Assembly (NCBI RefSeq): GCF_014873945.1
Contig: NZ_JADBEC010000001.1
Coordinates: forward strand, 3,365,001 to 3,429,000
Source of the DNA: Rhizobium viscosum
GTDB taxonomy: Bacteria > Pseudomonadota > Alphaproteobacteria > Rhizobiales > Rhizobiaceae
Direction of reading: 5' to 3'
Length of the DNA: 64,000 bases
Under the pieces are notes generated by a model. That model was not told where the DNA came from, did not search any database, and worked only from the letters and a program-made list of their open reading frames with translations. Each line of letters begins with the position of its first letter. The stretch's first letter is position 1. Positions 1-8,535 of the stretch are shown here, piece after piece. The translations under genes were made by a program, and so were the position numbers.

Positions 1-693
1 GAGGATCGCATCCGTATTGTTTGGATCGAGCTTCGTGCCGGTCATCTGTTCGTAGGCGTAGATTGCCTTGGTAACATTGGAGCCCATGTGGCCGTCGATG
101 ACACCGGGAGAAACGCCGGAGCGATCCAGAAACACCTGAAGGGCCACGATCTCGGGCTTGGACTTGTCCTTGAGCGTGATCACAGGCTCCTGCGGCGCCG
201 GGCGCGGCTCGTCGGCCGGCGGAACCTGCTGATCGGGCTCAATTGCTGCATAGTCGTCCTGACCCTGCTGGTCGCCGGGGTAAGGCTGATCCTCGAGCGC
301 GCGGCGCTCGATGGCAGCGTCCTGCGGAATGGAACCGGTTACCGGGCCGCGCTCGGAATAGCGCGTGTCGCCATAGCGGTTACCGTCGGGATAATAGGGA
401 TCGTTGTTGTAGGCGTCGTTATAGACATCGCGATTTGTGCGCGGCGAATAATAGCCGCGGGCGCGCATCTCGGTGGCGATAATGTTGCCGTAGCGGTCGA
501 CCAATACGCGATTGCCGCTGTAGTCGTGGGCATAGACGAAGCCGCGGCCGGGTGGGACGTAGTCGAGAATTTCGCCACCTGGCGTCACCAGTACGATATC
601 GCTCCGGTTCCGGCCATATTGCTGGGCATCGGCCTGCGGCGCGACGGCAGCGAGCGCCAACAGTATGGCCGAAAAAGAAAAGGCCGATTTCAT
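1..693 (-). CDS. Exported peptidoglycan-binding protein, probable L,D-transpeptidase (N-terminal part)
   Basis: The reading frame runs off the left edge, so only the first 231 codons are visible. It begins with a signal peptide (MKSAFSFSAILLALAAVAP, cleavage near ADAQQ). A low-complexity stretch rich in Tyr, Asn, Asp and Arg follows (about residues 75-115). The visible end (about residues 175-231) is a PG_binding_1-like helix bundle (IVALQVFLDRSGVSPGVIDG, then MGSNVTKAIYAYEQ). In rhizobia this layout usually precedes a YkuD L,D-transpeptidase domain, which would lie outside the window, so the catalytic call is inference. The ATG at 693 was chosen because the signal peptide starts there. It would act on periplasmic peptidoglycan. 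Confidence 0.75.
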   Translation of the reverse strand, partial: MKSAFSFSAILLALAAVAPQADAQQYGRNRSDIVLVTPGGEILDYVPPGRGFVYAHDYSGNRVLVDRYGNIIATEMRARGYYSPRTNRDVYNDAYNNDPYYPDGNRYGDTRYSERGPVTGSIPQDAAIERRALEDQPYPGDQQGQDDYAAIEPDQQVPPADEPRPAPQEPVITLKDKSKPEIVALQVFLDRSGVSPGVIDGHMGSNVTKAIYAYEQMTGTKLDPNNTDAIL

Positions 694-960
694 AAAGCGA
701 TTCACGTCCCACACCTCGATCAGTGGCTCGGCAGACACACACCTGCGAATTTTGACGCTAGTGTGGAATTTCTTAAGCCGTGCTGAACAAAACATAAAAA
801 CAACGGTATTTTGCGTTTACTCAGAAACGCTTGCGCGAAGATGACGTTCCTGTGAAGTCGCCGCTTGCGGTGCCGTCAGCCGCCATTCCTGTCCTCGATT
901 GACTAGGGTGACGGCACCCCCTAACCCTACCGCAGCCAAGATTTCCGGGAGGACAAGCCG

Positions 961-1797
961 ATGATCGAATTTGCCGCCGCACGCGGGCCGCGCCTGATGC
1001 TGGATGAGAGATCGGTGCTGGATATCGGCGGCTGCATCGTCGAGGGTATCGATATCGCGCCCAAGCGCGCCATCCCCGATGATGGTGATCCGCGAATCGA
1101 TCATTCTCTGGAAGGCTTTCTCTTCACCTGCGGCCCCGACCATATTCGTCATCGCCAACCCATTCCCGGGACGGACGGCAAGATCTATCCGCTTCACGGT
1201 TCTGCCTCCGGCCATGCCGCCAGGGTGTTGTGGACGAGGTTCGAAGATGGCAATGCCGAATGCCGCGCCGATATCGACATCACCACGGTCGAGGGTCTAC
1301 CCCAGCGCATCGAGCGCCTGTGGCGGATCGACGGGGCAACGGGCGAGGTCTCGCTTGAGGATCGCGTCGTCAATGCGAGCAACCAAGCGGTGCCGACCTT
1401 TCTGATGTACCATATGAATATCGGCGGCAAATGGCTGGACGCGGGAACGCGGCTCGAGGGGAGGATGCTCGAGGGCGGCGGTTTTCCCTGGACCTTCGGC
1501 GAGGAGCCGGGCGGCATTTTCTGCGTCGAGGCTCCGGCAACGGAGGATGGTTTTGCCGAAGTCCGGCTCGGGCCGATTGCTGCGATCGGCGGCAAGACGT
1601 TGAGGGTACGTTTCCGCGCCGATACGCTGCCGCATCTGCAAATCTGGCGGAACCAGAAGGCGCCGGCGCATATTATCGGTATCGAACCGGTGTCGCACCG
1701 TTGGGTGCTGCGCCATGAGCTGGAGGCGGCCGGCGAGTTCAACTGGCTGAAGCCGGGGGAAAGCCGCAGCTACGGCCTGCGTTTCGGCTTCGACTAA
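961..1797 (+). CDS. DUF4432 / aldose 1-epimerase-like protein
   Basis: This 278-residue cytoplasmic protein has the galactose-mutarotase-like beta-sandwich pattern. Visible features are an N-terminal DIGGCIVEGIDIAPKRA segment, the HGSASGHAARV stretch near residue 80, and the FLMYHMNIGG motif near residue 140 that is typical of DUF4432 members. It probably binds a sugar or sugar acid; the substrate cannot be read from the sequence. A strong ribosome site (GGAGG) lies 8 bases before the ATG. It stands alone: the upstream gene is divergent and the next gene starts 86 bases downstream. Confidence 0.8.
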   Translation: MIEFAAARGPRLMLDERSVLDIGGCIVEGIDIAPKRAIPDDGDPRIDHSLEGFLFTCGPDHIRHRQPIPGTDGKIYPLHGSASGHAARVLWTRFEDGNAECRADIDITTVEGLPQRIERLWRIDGATGEVSLEDRVVNASNQAVPTFLMYHMNIGGKWLDAGTRLEGRMLEGGGFPWTFGEEPGGIFCVEAPATEDGFAEVRLGPIAAIGGKTLRVRFRADTLPHLQIWRNQKAPAHIIGIEPVSHRWVLRHELEAAGEFNWLKPGESRSYGLRFGFD

Positions 1798-1883
1798 TCA
1801 AGGTGTGTTCGGAGAAGACGTGTTGACGCTTGACAGGGGGCGTCGTAGACCTTCAGCCCACCATTTTCGAGGAGATTGAGACG

Positions 1884-2222
1884 ATGGATATCCGCCAGAT
1901 CGACGATGAATACTCCGTTTCCGGCCAGATCACGGTTGACGAACTCGACCAGATCAAGGCGCTCGGCTTCAAGTCCATCGTCTGCCATCGTCCGGATGGC
2001 GAAAGCCCTGATCAACCGCCCTTTGCCGTCATCGAAACCCGCGCCAAGGAGCTCGGCCTGCAGATCACCCATGTGCCGGTCGGACCGATGGGCGTGACCG
2101 AGGAGGCCGTGCAGGGCATGGTCGATGCGCTCGACGAATTCGACCGCCCGATGCTCGGCTATTGCCGCTCCGGCGCGCGCTCTACGGCGATCTATCAGAA
2201 GACGCACCACATCCGCGCCTGA
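1884..2222 (+). CDS. TIGR01244 / DUF442 family phosphatase-like protein
   Basis: This 112-residue protein matches the small DUF442 (beta-lactamase hydrolase-like) family. It opens with MDIRQIDDEYSVSGQITVDEL. The C-terminal YCRSGARS segment is the Cys-x-x-Gly-x-Arg-Ser loop of cysteine-dependent phosphatase or rhodanese-type enzymes, with the Cys as probable nucleophile. The family is linked to sulfide and thiol metabolism in some bacteria, but nothing here fixes the substrate. The ATG at 1884 follows GGAGATTGAG. A hairpin terminator separates it from the RidA gene downstream. Confidence 0.8.
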   Translation: MDIRQIDDEYSVSGQITVDELDQIKALGFKSIVCHRPDGESPDQPPFAVIETRAKELGLQITHVPVGPMGVTEEAVQGMVDALDEFDRPMLGYCRSGARSTAIYQKTHHIRA

Positions 2223-2246
2223 TCCGGTCCCGTCCGGACATAATCC

Positions 2247-2275
2247 GACGCCGCCCGAAAGCGGCGTCTTTCATT
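2247..2275 (+). terminator. Hairpin terminator after the DUF442 gene
   Basis: GACGCCGC and GCGGCGTC arms pair around a 6-base loop (ccgaaa), followed by a short T-rich tail (TTTCATTT). It lies 24 bases after the stop codon and 20 bases before the RidA start, so some read-through into RidA is possible. Confidence 0.6.
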
Positions 2276-2294
2276 TGATGAACAGGAGAACACG

Positions 2295-2639
2295 ATGAGC
2301 ATCAAGCGTATCGACATTGGCGCCCGCATGAGCGGTGCCGTCATCCACGGCAACACCGTCTATCTCGCAGGCCAGGTCGGCGAAGGCGAAAGCGTTACCG
2401 ATCAGTGCAAGTCGGCACTCGGCGAAGTCGACCGTCTGCTGGCTGCTGCCGGCAGCAACAAGTCGAAGATCCTGCAGACGATCATCTATCTCTCCGATAT
2501 CGCTTACTTCGCAGAGATGAACGCCGTCTGGGAAGGCTGGATCGACCCGGCAAACCCGCCGGCCCGCGCCACCAGCGAAGCCAAGCTCGCTGCGCCGAAG
2601 TACAAGGTCGAGTTCATCGTCACGGCTGCTCTCGACTAA
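2295..2639 (+). CDS. RidA family protein (YjgF/YER057c)
   Basis: This 114-residue protein matches RidA-family trimers. The family motif is visible as NPPARATSEAKLAAPKYKVE near residues 85-104, with the conserved Arg in PPAR and a VEFIVTAA end. RidA proteins hydrolyse reactive enamine or imine intermediates released by PLP enzymes. The variant YLAGQVGEG in the N-terminal half suggests a subgroup other than the archetype, so the exact imine substrate is not assigned. The start follows AGGAG by 8 bases. Confidence 0.85.
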   Translation: MSIKRIDIGARMSGAVIHGNTVYLAGQVGEGESVTDQCKSALGEVDRLLAAAGSNKSKILQTIIYLSDIAYFAEMNAVWEGWIDPANPPARATSEAKLAAPKYKVEFIVTAALD

Positions 2640-2661
2640 GAGCGCCCTGCAGCGACCGATC

Positions 2662-2698
2662 AAAGCCGGTGAGGTGTGAACTCTTCACCGGCTTTTTG
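2662..2698. terminator. Bidirectional terminator between ridA-like gene and TPP enzyme
   Basis: AAGCCGGTGA and TTCACCGGCTT form a long stem with an 11-base loop and a T5 run on the plus strand. The stop codon of the leftward TPP-enzyme gene (2685-2687) lies inside the right arm, so one hairpin serves both convergent units. Confidence 0.75.
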
Positions 2699-4343
2699 TT
2701 TGCGCGATTTCCGAGAGTGTCCTCGTCGGCGTTATCGCCTCTGGATCGAGCTTGATCTCGATGATTGCCGGCTTGCCGCTGTCGCGCGCCCGCTCGAAGG
2801 CCGGCGCAAAGTCCTCGGTCTTTTCCACCGTCTCGCCATGGCCGCCATAGGCGCGGGCGAGCGCCGCAAAATCCGGATTGGTGAGGTCGGTGGCGCTGAT
2901 GCGGCCCGGATAGTCGCGCTCCTGATGCATACGGATCGTGCCGTAGATACCATTGTTGACCACGACTGCGATGATCGGCAGGTCGTAGCGCACGGCGGTC
3001 GCAAATTCCTGTCCGTGCATCAGGAAGCAGCCATCACCGGCAAAGCAGATGACTTCCTGCTCGGGAAAAAGACGCTTGGCAGCAACGGCGGCCGGTAGAC
3101 CGTAGCCCATGGAGCCTGAGGTTGGTGCCGCCTGCGTGTTGAAGCGGCGGAAGCGGTGGAAGCGATGCACCCAGGTGGCGTAGTTGCCGGCGCCATTGGT
3201 GAAGATCGTGTCCGGCTTGGTATTGGCCTCCAGCCATTCCATGATCGGCCCCATGTGGACGGTGCCGGGACCAGTCGCCGGCGGCTTCGACCAGGAGAGA
3301 TAGGCCTGGTGCATATGTTCGGTTCGTTCGGCCCAGCGCGGTTCGGCAGGGGCTTCCAGATCGGCGAGCGCTTCGACGAAATCGGCCGGGCTCGCACAAA
3401 TCGCAAGATCGGGGCGATAGACGTGGCCGAGCTCGGACGGGTCCGGATGGATGTGGACGAGTGATTGGGCCGGGTAGGGGATGTCGAGCAGCGTATAGCC
3501 CGAGGAGGGCATTTCCGACATACGGCTGCCGAGCAGGATCAGCAGGTCGCTCTCCTTGATCTCTTTCGCCAGGGCCGGATTGATGCCGATACCGACGTCA
3601 CCGGCGTAGCAGGGATGCAGGTGGTCGAACAGCATCTGCCGGCGGAAGGAGCAGCCAACCGGCAGGCGGAAGCGTTCGGCAAAGGTCTGGAAATCGGCGA
3701 CTGCATCGGCATCCCAACGGGTGCCGCCGAGGATGACCATCGGCCGTTCGGCCTTCAAGAGGCGCAGGTAGAGGTCGTCGATCTGGCTGCGGCCCGGATG
3801 GGCTTCGACGCGCGTATAGCGCTTGGCGCGAGGCGCTTCGACTTCGTCGCGCAGCATATCCTCCGGCAGCGTCAGGACGACAGGGCCGGGACGCCCCGAT
3901 GTGGCGATCGCAAAGGCGCGGGTGACGAATTCCGGGATGCGGGCGGCATCGTCGATCTCACCGACCCATTTGGCAAATTCGGTGAAGGCGCGGCGGAACT
4001 CGACTTCCTGGAAGGCTTCGCGCTCGCGCGCCTCCCGCTGCACCTGGCCGATGAAGAGGATCATCGGGATCGAATCCTGCCGGGCAATGTGCAGGCCGGC
4101 AGAGGCATTGGTGGCGCCAGGGCCGCGGGTGACCATACAGATGCCGGGTTCGCCGGTCAGCCGCCCCCAGCAATCCGCCATCATCGCAGCACCACCCTCC
4201 TGGCGGCAGACGATGACGTCGATATCGCTGTCATACAGCGCGTCGAGCACGGCGAGGAAACTTTCTCCAGGCACGCAGGAGAGGCGCTTCACGCCGTTTG
4301 CCTTCAGCGCCTCGACGATCAATTGCCCGCCTGTCCTCTTCAT
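2685..4343 (-). CDS. Thiamine-diphosphate-dependent enzyme, acetolactate synthase-like
   Basis: This 552-residue protein has the three-domain ThDP fold. The N-terminal Pyr domain carries the catalytic Glu in CVPGESFLAVLDAL (about residues 23-36). The central domain carries GRPGPVVLTLPEDML. The C-terminal PP domain has the GDG...NN cofactor motif (AGDGCFLMHGQEFA through VVVNNGIYGT, about residues 434-463). It is not an obvious IlvB, because its gene has no small-subunit partner. It lies 28 bases downstream of a family III CoA-transferase gene, a pairing reminiscent of oxalate (frc/oxc) or other acyl-CoA systems. Substrate is unknown. It is the last gene of a leftward unit. Confidence 0.85.
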   Translation of the reverse strand: MKRTGGQLIVEALKANGVKRLSCVPGESFLAVLDALYDSDIDVIVCRQEGGAAMMADCWGRLTGEPGICMVTRGPGATNASAGLHIARQDSIPMILFIGQVQREAREREAFQEVEFRRAFTEFAKWVGEIDDAARIPEFVTRAFAIATSGRPGPVVLTLPEDMLRDEVEAPRAKRYTRVEAHPGRSQIDDLYLRLLKAERPMVILGGTRWDADAVADFQTFAERFRLPVGCSFRRQMLFDHLHPCYAGDVGIGINPALAKEIKESDLLILLGSRMSEMPSSGYTLLDIPYPAQSLVHIHPDPSELGHVYRPDLAICASPADFVEALADLEAPAEPRWAERTEHMHQAYLSWSKPPATGPGTVHMGPIMEWLEANTKPDTIFTNGAGNYATWVHRFHRFRRFNTQAAPTSGSMGYGLPAAVAAKRLFPEQEVICFAGDGCFLMHGQEFATAVRYDLPIIAVVVNNGIYGTIRMHQERDYPGRISATDLTNPDFAALARAYGGHGETVEKTEDFAPAFERARDSGKPAIIEIKLDPEAITPTRTLSEIAQTKSR

Positions 4344-4371
4344 GGTCCCGTCCTTCTCATGGCCCCTTTTC

Positions 4372-5571
4372 TCATGGCGACGTCTTCCTCTCCCATTCTA
4401 CAAGTTCGGCCAGGACCTCTTCATTATGCTCGCCAAGGCGCGGGCTCGGCCGTTCGTAACGCAGCGGCGTTTCCGATAGCACGACCGGCGTGCGCACACC
4501 CGGAATCATCGTGCCTGCGGCATCCGGCAGATCGATGCGCAGGCCGCGCGCGGCAATCTGCGGATCGGCGAACATTTCCTCGATCGTGTTGATGGCGCCG
4601 GCCGGGACGGCATTGTCCTCGCAAGCCTTCAGAAGGTCGGCTTTTTGCCATTTCAGCGTTTCGGTGGAGACCATCCGGCGCACTGCGTCTCTGTTGGCGA
4701 CGCGTGCTTTATTGGTTGCGAAATTCTCGTCATCGGCGATGACGAGGCCGAGGATCGTGCAGAGCCGGCGGAACTGGCCGTCATTGCCGACGGCAAGGAT
4801 GAGATAGCCGTCAGCCGTCGGCACGACCTCATAAGGCGAGATATTCGGGTGCGCATTGCCGAGGCGCACCGGCGCGCGACCGGAAACCAGATAGTTCATG
4901 TTCTGGTTGGCAAGCACTGCCGATTGCACATCGAGCAGCGCCATGTCGATCAGCTGGCCTTCGCCCGTCTTCAGGGCATGGATGAGGGCGGCTTCGATTG
5001 CCGAGACCGCATAGATGCCGGTGAAGATATCAGCAATCGCGACACCCGCTTTCATCGGCTGTCCATCCGGTTCACCCGTTATGGACATGAAACCCGACAT
5101 GCCCTGGACGATATAGTCGTAGCCGGCGCGATTGGCATAGGGGCCGGTCTGGCCGAAGCCGGTGATGGAACAATAGACGAGGCGCGGATTGATCGCTTTC
5201 AGGCTCTCATAGTCGAGCCCGTATTTGACGAGGCCGCCAAGTTTGAAGTTCTCGATCAGCACGTCTGCTGTAGCGACGAGGCGGCGCACCAGCGACTGGC
5301 CTTCTTCGCTCTTGAGATCGGCGGTAATGGATCGCTTGCCGCGATTGGTAGAATGGTAATAGGCGGCCGAGAGATTTTCGCCATCTGCTCCTTCGACGAA
5401 GGGCGGCCCCCAATGCCGGGTGTCGTCGCCTCCGTCGGGGTTTTCCACCTTGATCACATCGGCGCCGAGATCAGCCAGCATCTGCCCCGCCCAGGGGCCG
5501 GCCAAGACGCGCGCAAGCTCGATCACCCTGATGCCCGCAAGCGGCGGCTTCTTCTTCACGTCCTGCGTCAT
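4372..5571 (-). CDS. CaiB/BaiF family III CoA-transferase
   Basis: This 399-residue protein shows the family III signature from its start (PLAGIRVIELARVLAGPWAG) and the ADVIKVE loop. The catalytic Asp lies in the RAGYDYIVQGMSG segment after SITGFGQTGPY. These enzymes move CoA between carboxylic acids through an aspartyl-CoA intermediate. The ATG at 5571 was preferred over one 33 bases upstream because GGGAGGAAC immediately precedes it. The gene follows a DMT exporter by 45 bases and precedes the ThDP enzyme by 28, implying one transcript. The acid handled is not evident. Confidence 0.88.
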   Translation of the reverse strand: MTQDVKKKPPLAGIRVIELARVLAGPWAGQMLADLGADVIKVENPDGGDDTRHWGPPFVEGADGENLSAAYYHSTNRGKRSITADLKSEEGQSLVRRLVATADVLIENFKLGGLVKYGLDYESLKAINPRLVYCSITGFGQTGPYANRAGYDYIVQGMSGFMSITGEPDGQPMKAGVAIADIFTGIYAVSAIEAALIHALKTGEGQLIDMALLDVQSAVLANQNMNYLVSGRAPVRLGNAHPNISPYEVVPTADGYLILAVGNDGQFRRLCTILGLVIADDENFATNKARVANRDAVRRMVSTETLKWQKADLLKACEDNAVPAGAINTIEEMFADPQIAARGLRIDLPDAAGTMIPGVRTPVVLSETPLRYERPSPRLGEHNEEVLAELVEWERKTSP

Positions 5572-5616
5572 GTTCCTCCCAGTTTCCTCCCGGGTTGCTC
5601 CCATCGGTATCGGATT

Positions 5617-6573
5617 TCAGGGCGCCCGCGTTGCCTCAGATGTATCGGATACGGGTTTGGAAGCAAAGCGGCGCTCGCGCCAGATGATGTAGAGGCCGGA
5701 CGCGATGACGATGAGGATGCCGAGCCATTTCAGCGCGTCCGGGAAATCGGCGAAGACCAGCCAGGCAAAGACGGTGGCCGAGACGATTTCCAGATATTGC
5801 AGCGGCGCAAGCGTGGAGGCCGGGGCGGCGCGATAGGCGTAAGCCGCGAGAATGCCTGTTATCGCTGCGGCAATGCCAGTACCCAGCAGGTAGCCGAAGG
5901 CGGGAAGGTCGGGCATGGTCGTGTCGACGATGTCGGAGCCGCTGCCATAGCCGAAGAACAGGATGACGGCGCAGAAGAAGATGCCCCAGAGGCCGGTCTG
6001 GAACTGCATGGCCCAGGGATCTTCCCGATGCGACAACACGCGCGTCATGAGCGCGAAGACGGCGATGCAGAAGGCGCTGACGACGGGCAGCAGGGCGATA
6101 TAGCCGACCTCTTCGAAGCTTGGCTGGATGATCAGCATCGCGCCCAGGAAGCCGACGGCGCACGCGCTGTAGCGCCGCCAGCCGATCGTCTCTTTCAGAA
6201 AGATGCTTCCGAGGATTGTCAGGATGATCGGCTCGACGAAGAAGATGGCGATCGCATCGGCGACCGCCATGACCTTCAGCGTTGTGACGAAGCAGATCAT
6301 CGAGATGGTGACCATCGCGCCGCGGATCGCATGATACCAGCTCTGCTTCAGCGAGAATTGGATCCTGGCGCCGCGCAGGAAGATGAAAGGCAGCATGGTG
6401 AGCGACTGGATGACGAAACGGAAACCGGCGACCTCCGTCGAGGAGATCGTTGTCGTTGCGAGCTTCGAGAAGATGTCGATCAGCGGCGAGATCAGCACCG
6501 AGAGCAGCATGAAAAGCAAGCCGAATGTCACCTCGGATGAGGCGGGATGGCGGGAATAGCTCAGGCTCGTCAT
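5617..6573 (-). CDS. EamA/DMT family transporter
   Basis: This 318-residue inner-membrane protein has about ten hydrophobic helices arranged as two EamA repeats (about residues 15-145 and 160-295). It belongs to the drug/metabolite transporter superfamily, which mostly exports amino acids, nucleosides or other small metabolites. The start at 6573 is supported by AAAGGACC just upstream; a start 63 bases earlier would overlap the hydrolase gene. It almost abuts the end of the hydrolase gene (stop at 6575), so the two are probably coupled. Cargo is unknown. Confidence 0.85.
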   Translation of the reverse strand: MTSLSYSRHPASSEVTFGLLFMLLSVLISPLIDIFSKLATTTISSTEVAGFRFVIQSLTMLPFIFLRGARIQFSLKQSWYHAIRGAMVTISMICFVTTLKVMAVADAIAIFFVEPIILTILGSIFLKETIGWRRYSACAVGFLGAMLIIQPSFEEVGYIALLPVVSAFCIAVFALMTRVLSHREDPWAMQFQTGLWGIFFCAVILFFGYGSGSDIVDTTMPDLPAFGYLLGTGIAAAITGILAAYAYRAAPASTLAPLQYLEIVSATVFAWLVFADFPDALKWLGILIVIASGLYIIWRERRFASKPVSDTSEATRAP

Positions 6574-6574
6574 C

Positions 6575-7519
6575 TCAGGTCCTTTCGCTCGGGACCGTGC
6601 GGATTGCCTCGTCGCACCAATCGGCGAAATCCGCAATTGCCGTTTCCGCGCCGATCTCGTTCAGCGTTTCATGCCGCATGTCCTGATATATCTCAGTGCT
6701 GATACGGGAGAAGCCTCGGCTTTTCAAACGCTTTGACAACCAGAGCACGGCTTTTCCATTTTCGGTTGCCGGGTCCTTGCCGCCGCCGACCAGATGGATC
6801 GGCATGTTCTTCGGCAGGGTCTCGAGCCGCTCCTTCTCGATGCCGCGGAAGGTCAGGGCGAAGACATCGAGCCAGAGCGATACCGAAGCATCGAAGCCGC
6901 AAAGCGGATCGGCAATATAGGCGTCGACCTCGGTCGGGTCGCGCGACAGCCAGTCGAATTCCGTGCGGTGATCGGGAATGGATTTGCCCCAGGCGGAAAA
7001 TGTCAGCCGCGGCAGCATGTCGCTCGGCACGTCCGAGCCTTTCAGCATGCGCTCGGCAAGCAGGATCGCCTGGGCAGTGCGGCCGGAAAGACCGACGGCG
7101 AAATTCGAATTCCAGACGGCGAGGGCGGCGAAACGGCCAGGGAGGTCTGCTACGGCATTGAGTGCGATCAGGCCGCCCATGGAGTGACCGAAGAGAATGA
7201 CGGGCAGGCCGGGGTGACGGCCCGTGGCAAAGGTGTGCATGACGGCGATATCGCTGACGACGCGCTCGATGCCATCTCGCCTCGCGAAGCGGCCGAGCGG
7301 CGCATCGGGTGCGGTCGTCTCGCCATGGCCGCGATGGTCATGCGCATAGCAATGATAGCCCCTTGCCGCCATCGCCGCAGCAAAGCGCTGGTAACGGCGG
7401 GAATGTTCGGCAAGCCCATGCGAAATCATCAGGATAGCCCGTGCTTGCCCCTTGGCAGGCTGGTGATGATAGGCAAGCGAAGCCGCGGCGTTTTGAAGCC
7501 GCAATGTCTCGGAAAACAT
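6575..7519 (-). CDS. Alpha/beta hydrolase, lysophospholipase-like (Hydrolase_4)
   Basis: This 314-residue soluble enzyme has the alpha/beta-hydrolase triad: nucleophile Ser in LFGHSMGGLIAL (about residue 114), probable Asp in VGGGKDPAT, and His in DMRHETLNE near the C-terminus. HGLAEHSRRYQRFA near residues 33-46 is typical of monoacylglycerol-lipase or lysophospholipase L2-like proteins. It is the first gene of the leftward unit that continues with the DMT exporter, CoA-transferase and ThDP enzyme. No signal peptide is seen. The true ester substrate is not known. Confidence 0.85.
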   Translation of the reverse strand: MFSETLRLQNAAASLAYHHQPAKGQARAILMISHGLAEHSRRYQRFAAAMAARGYHCYAHDHRGHGETTAPDAPLGRFARRDGIERVVSDIAVMHTFATGRHPGLPVILFGHSMGGLIALNAVADLPGRFAALAVWNSNFAVGLSGRTAQAILLAERMLKGSDVPSDMLPRLTFSAWGKSIPDHRTEFDWLSRDPTEVDAYIADPLCGFDASVSLWLDVFALTFRGIEKERLETLPKNMPIHLVGGGKDPATENGKAVLWLSKRLKSRGFSRISTEIYQDMRHETLNEIGAETAIADFADWCDEAIRTVPSERT

Positions 7520-7689
7520 GCATTCCTCCCACGCCCAAAAGACCAGATATCAAGGCGAATGCAATATTGCGGTTTCGCTCATACATAAGAAAAGCATGCT
7601 TGCCCCTGCGATTCAGGGTTGCGCGAACTTCGGCTTCGTGCTTGTTTGTTCCTGTATTGTTCTTTTTCGGGGCTATTTCGGGGCTAATA

Positions 7690-8427
7690 ATGGGCAAGTT
7701 TCTACTCTCGGTTTCCATCCTGTTCCTTTCGCTGTCGTCAGTCGGTTCCGTGTCCGCACAGGAGAGCGGGCGCACGCGGTTCATCCTTGCGGCAAGCTGG
7801 CAGCCGGCATTCTGCCAGACCAACCAGAAGAAGGCCGAATGCGCCAGCCAGAGCGGCGACCGCTATGACGCCACCAACTTTTCTCTCCATGGTCTTTGGC
7901 CGATGCGGCAGAACTATTGCGACGTATCTGCAGACCAGAAAGCCGCCGACAAGGATGGCCAGTGGACGAGCCTGCCGGCGGTGAACCTCTCAGCCGAGAC
8001 GAAGAGTGCGCTCGACAAGGCGATGCCCGGCACGCAATCGGGTCTCGAGCGGCATGAATGGATCAAGCACGGCACCTGCACGAAGATGAGTGCCGACGAT
8101 TATTTCGCCACCGCCGTCCGTCTGATGGGCGATCTCAATGCTTCGGCCGTGCGCGATCTCTTTGCCGCCAATGTCGGCAAGACGCTGAAATCAGATGCGA
8201 TCAAGGCGGCCTTCGACAAGAGTTTCGGCGCTGGCGCCAGCGACCGCGTGAAGATGAGCTGCCGGCGCGTCGGCAACAAGCGCGTTATCAGCGAACTGAC
8301 GATCGGGCTTTCGCAGGATGCTGTTTCGGCGCAAGCGAAGGAGAAGGGCCTCGGCGGCCTCATCCAGGGAGCAGGGCAGACTTCCTTCGGCTGCGACGAA
8401 GGCATTGTGGATGCAGCCGGCTTCTGA
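7690..8427 (+). CDS. Ribonuclease T2 family protein, secreted
   Basis: This 245-residue protein starts with a signal peptide (residues 1-23, ending VSAQE). Both T2 active-site segments are intact: CAS I FSLHGLWP (residues 64-71) and CAS II HEWIKHGTC (residues 122-130), each with its catalytic His. Paired Cys residues fit periplasmic disulfides. RNase T2 cleaves RNA through 2',3'-cyclic phosphates; a role in scavenging periplasmic or external RNA is inference. The ATG at 7690 was chosen because the signal peptide begins there, although its ribosome site is weak. It is divergent from the hydrolase unit. Confidence 0.9.
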   Translation: MGKFLLSVSILFLSLSSVGSVSAQESGRTRFILAASWQPAFCQTNQKKAECASQSGDRYDATNFSLHGLWPMRQNYCDVSADQKAADKDGQWTSLPAVNLSAETKSALDKAMPGTQSGLERHEWIKHGTCTKMSADDYFATAVRLMGDLNASAVRDLFAANVGKTLKSDAIKAAFDKSFGAGASDRVKMSCRRVGNKRVISELTIGLSQDAVSAQAKEKGLGGLIQGAGQTSFGCDEGIVDAAGF

Positions 8428-8437
8428 CGGAAACATG

Positions 8438-8465
8438 CCGAAATCCTGACGAAACAGGGTTTCGG
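8438..8465 (+). terminator. Possible terminator after RNase T2 gene
   Basis: CCGAAATCCTG and CAGGGTTTCGG pair with one G-T wobble around a 6-base loop, 10 bases after the stop. There is no clear T run, so termination is only plausible. Confidence 0.4.
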
Positions 8466-8535
8466 CGTTGCTCCAGGGCGTGGTTTCGCCTACATAGCGG
8501 CCACGATTTCAAGTTTCCGCCCGGAGCATCCCAGC

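Noticed and set aside
4645..6540. Long open frame of 631 codons on the plus strand
   Set aside because: It lies wholly antisense to well-supported CoA-transferase and DMT genes, and its product is a low-complexity Arg/Asp/Gly/His-rich text typical of GC-rich shadow frames.
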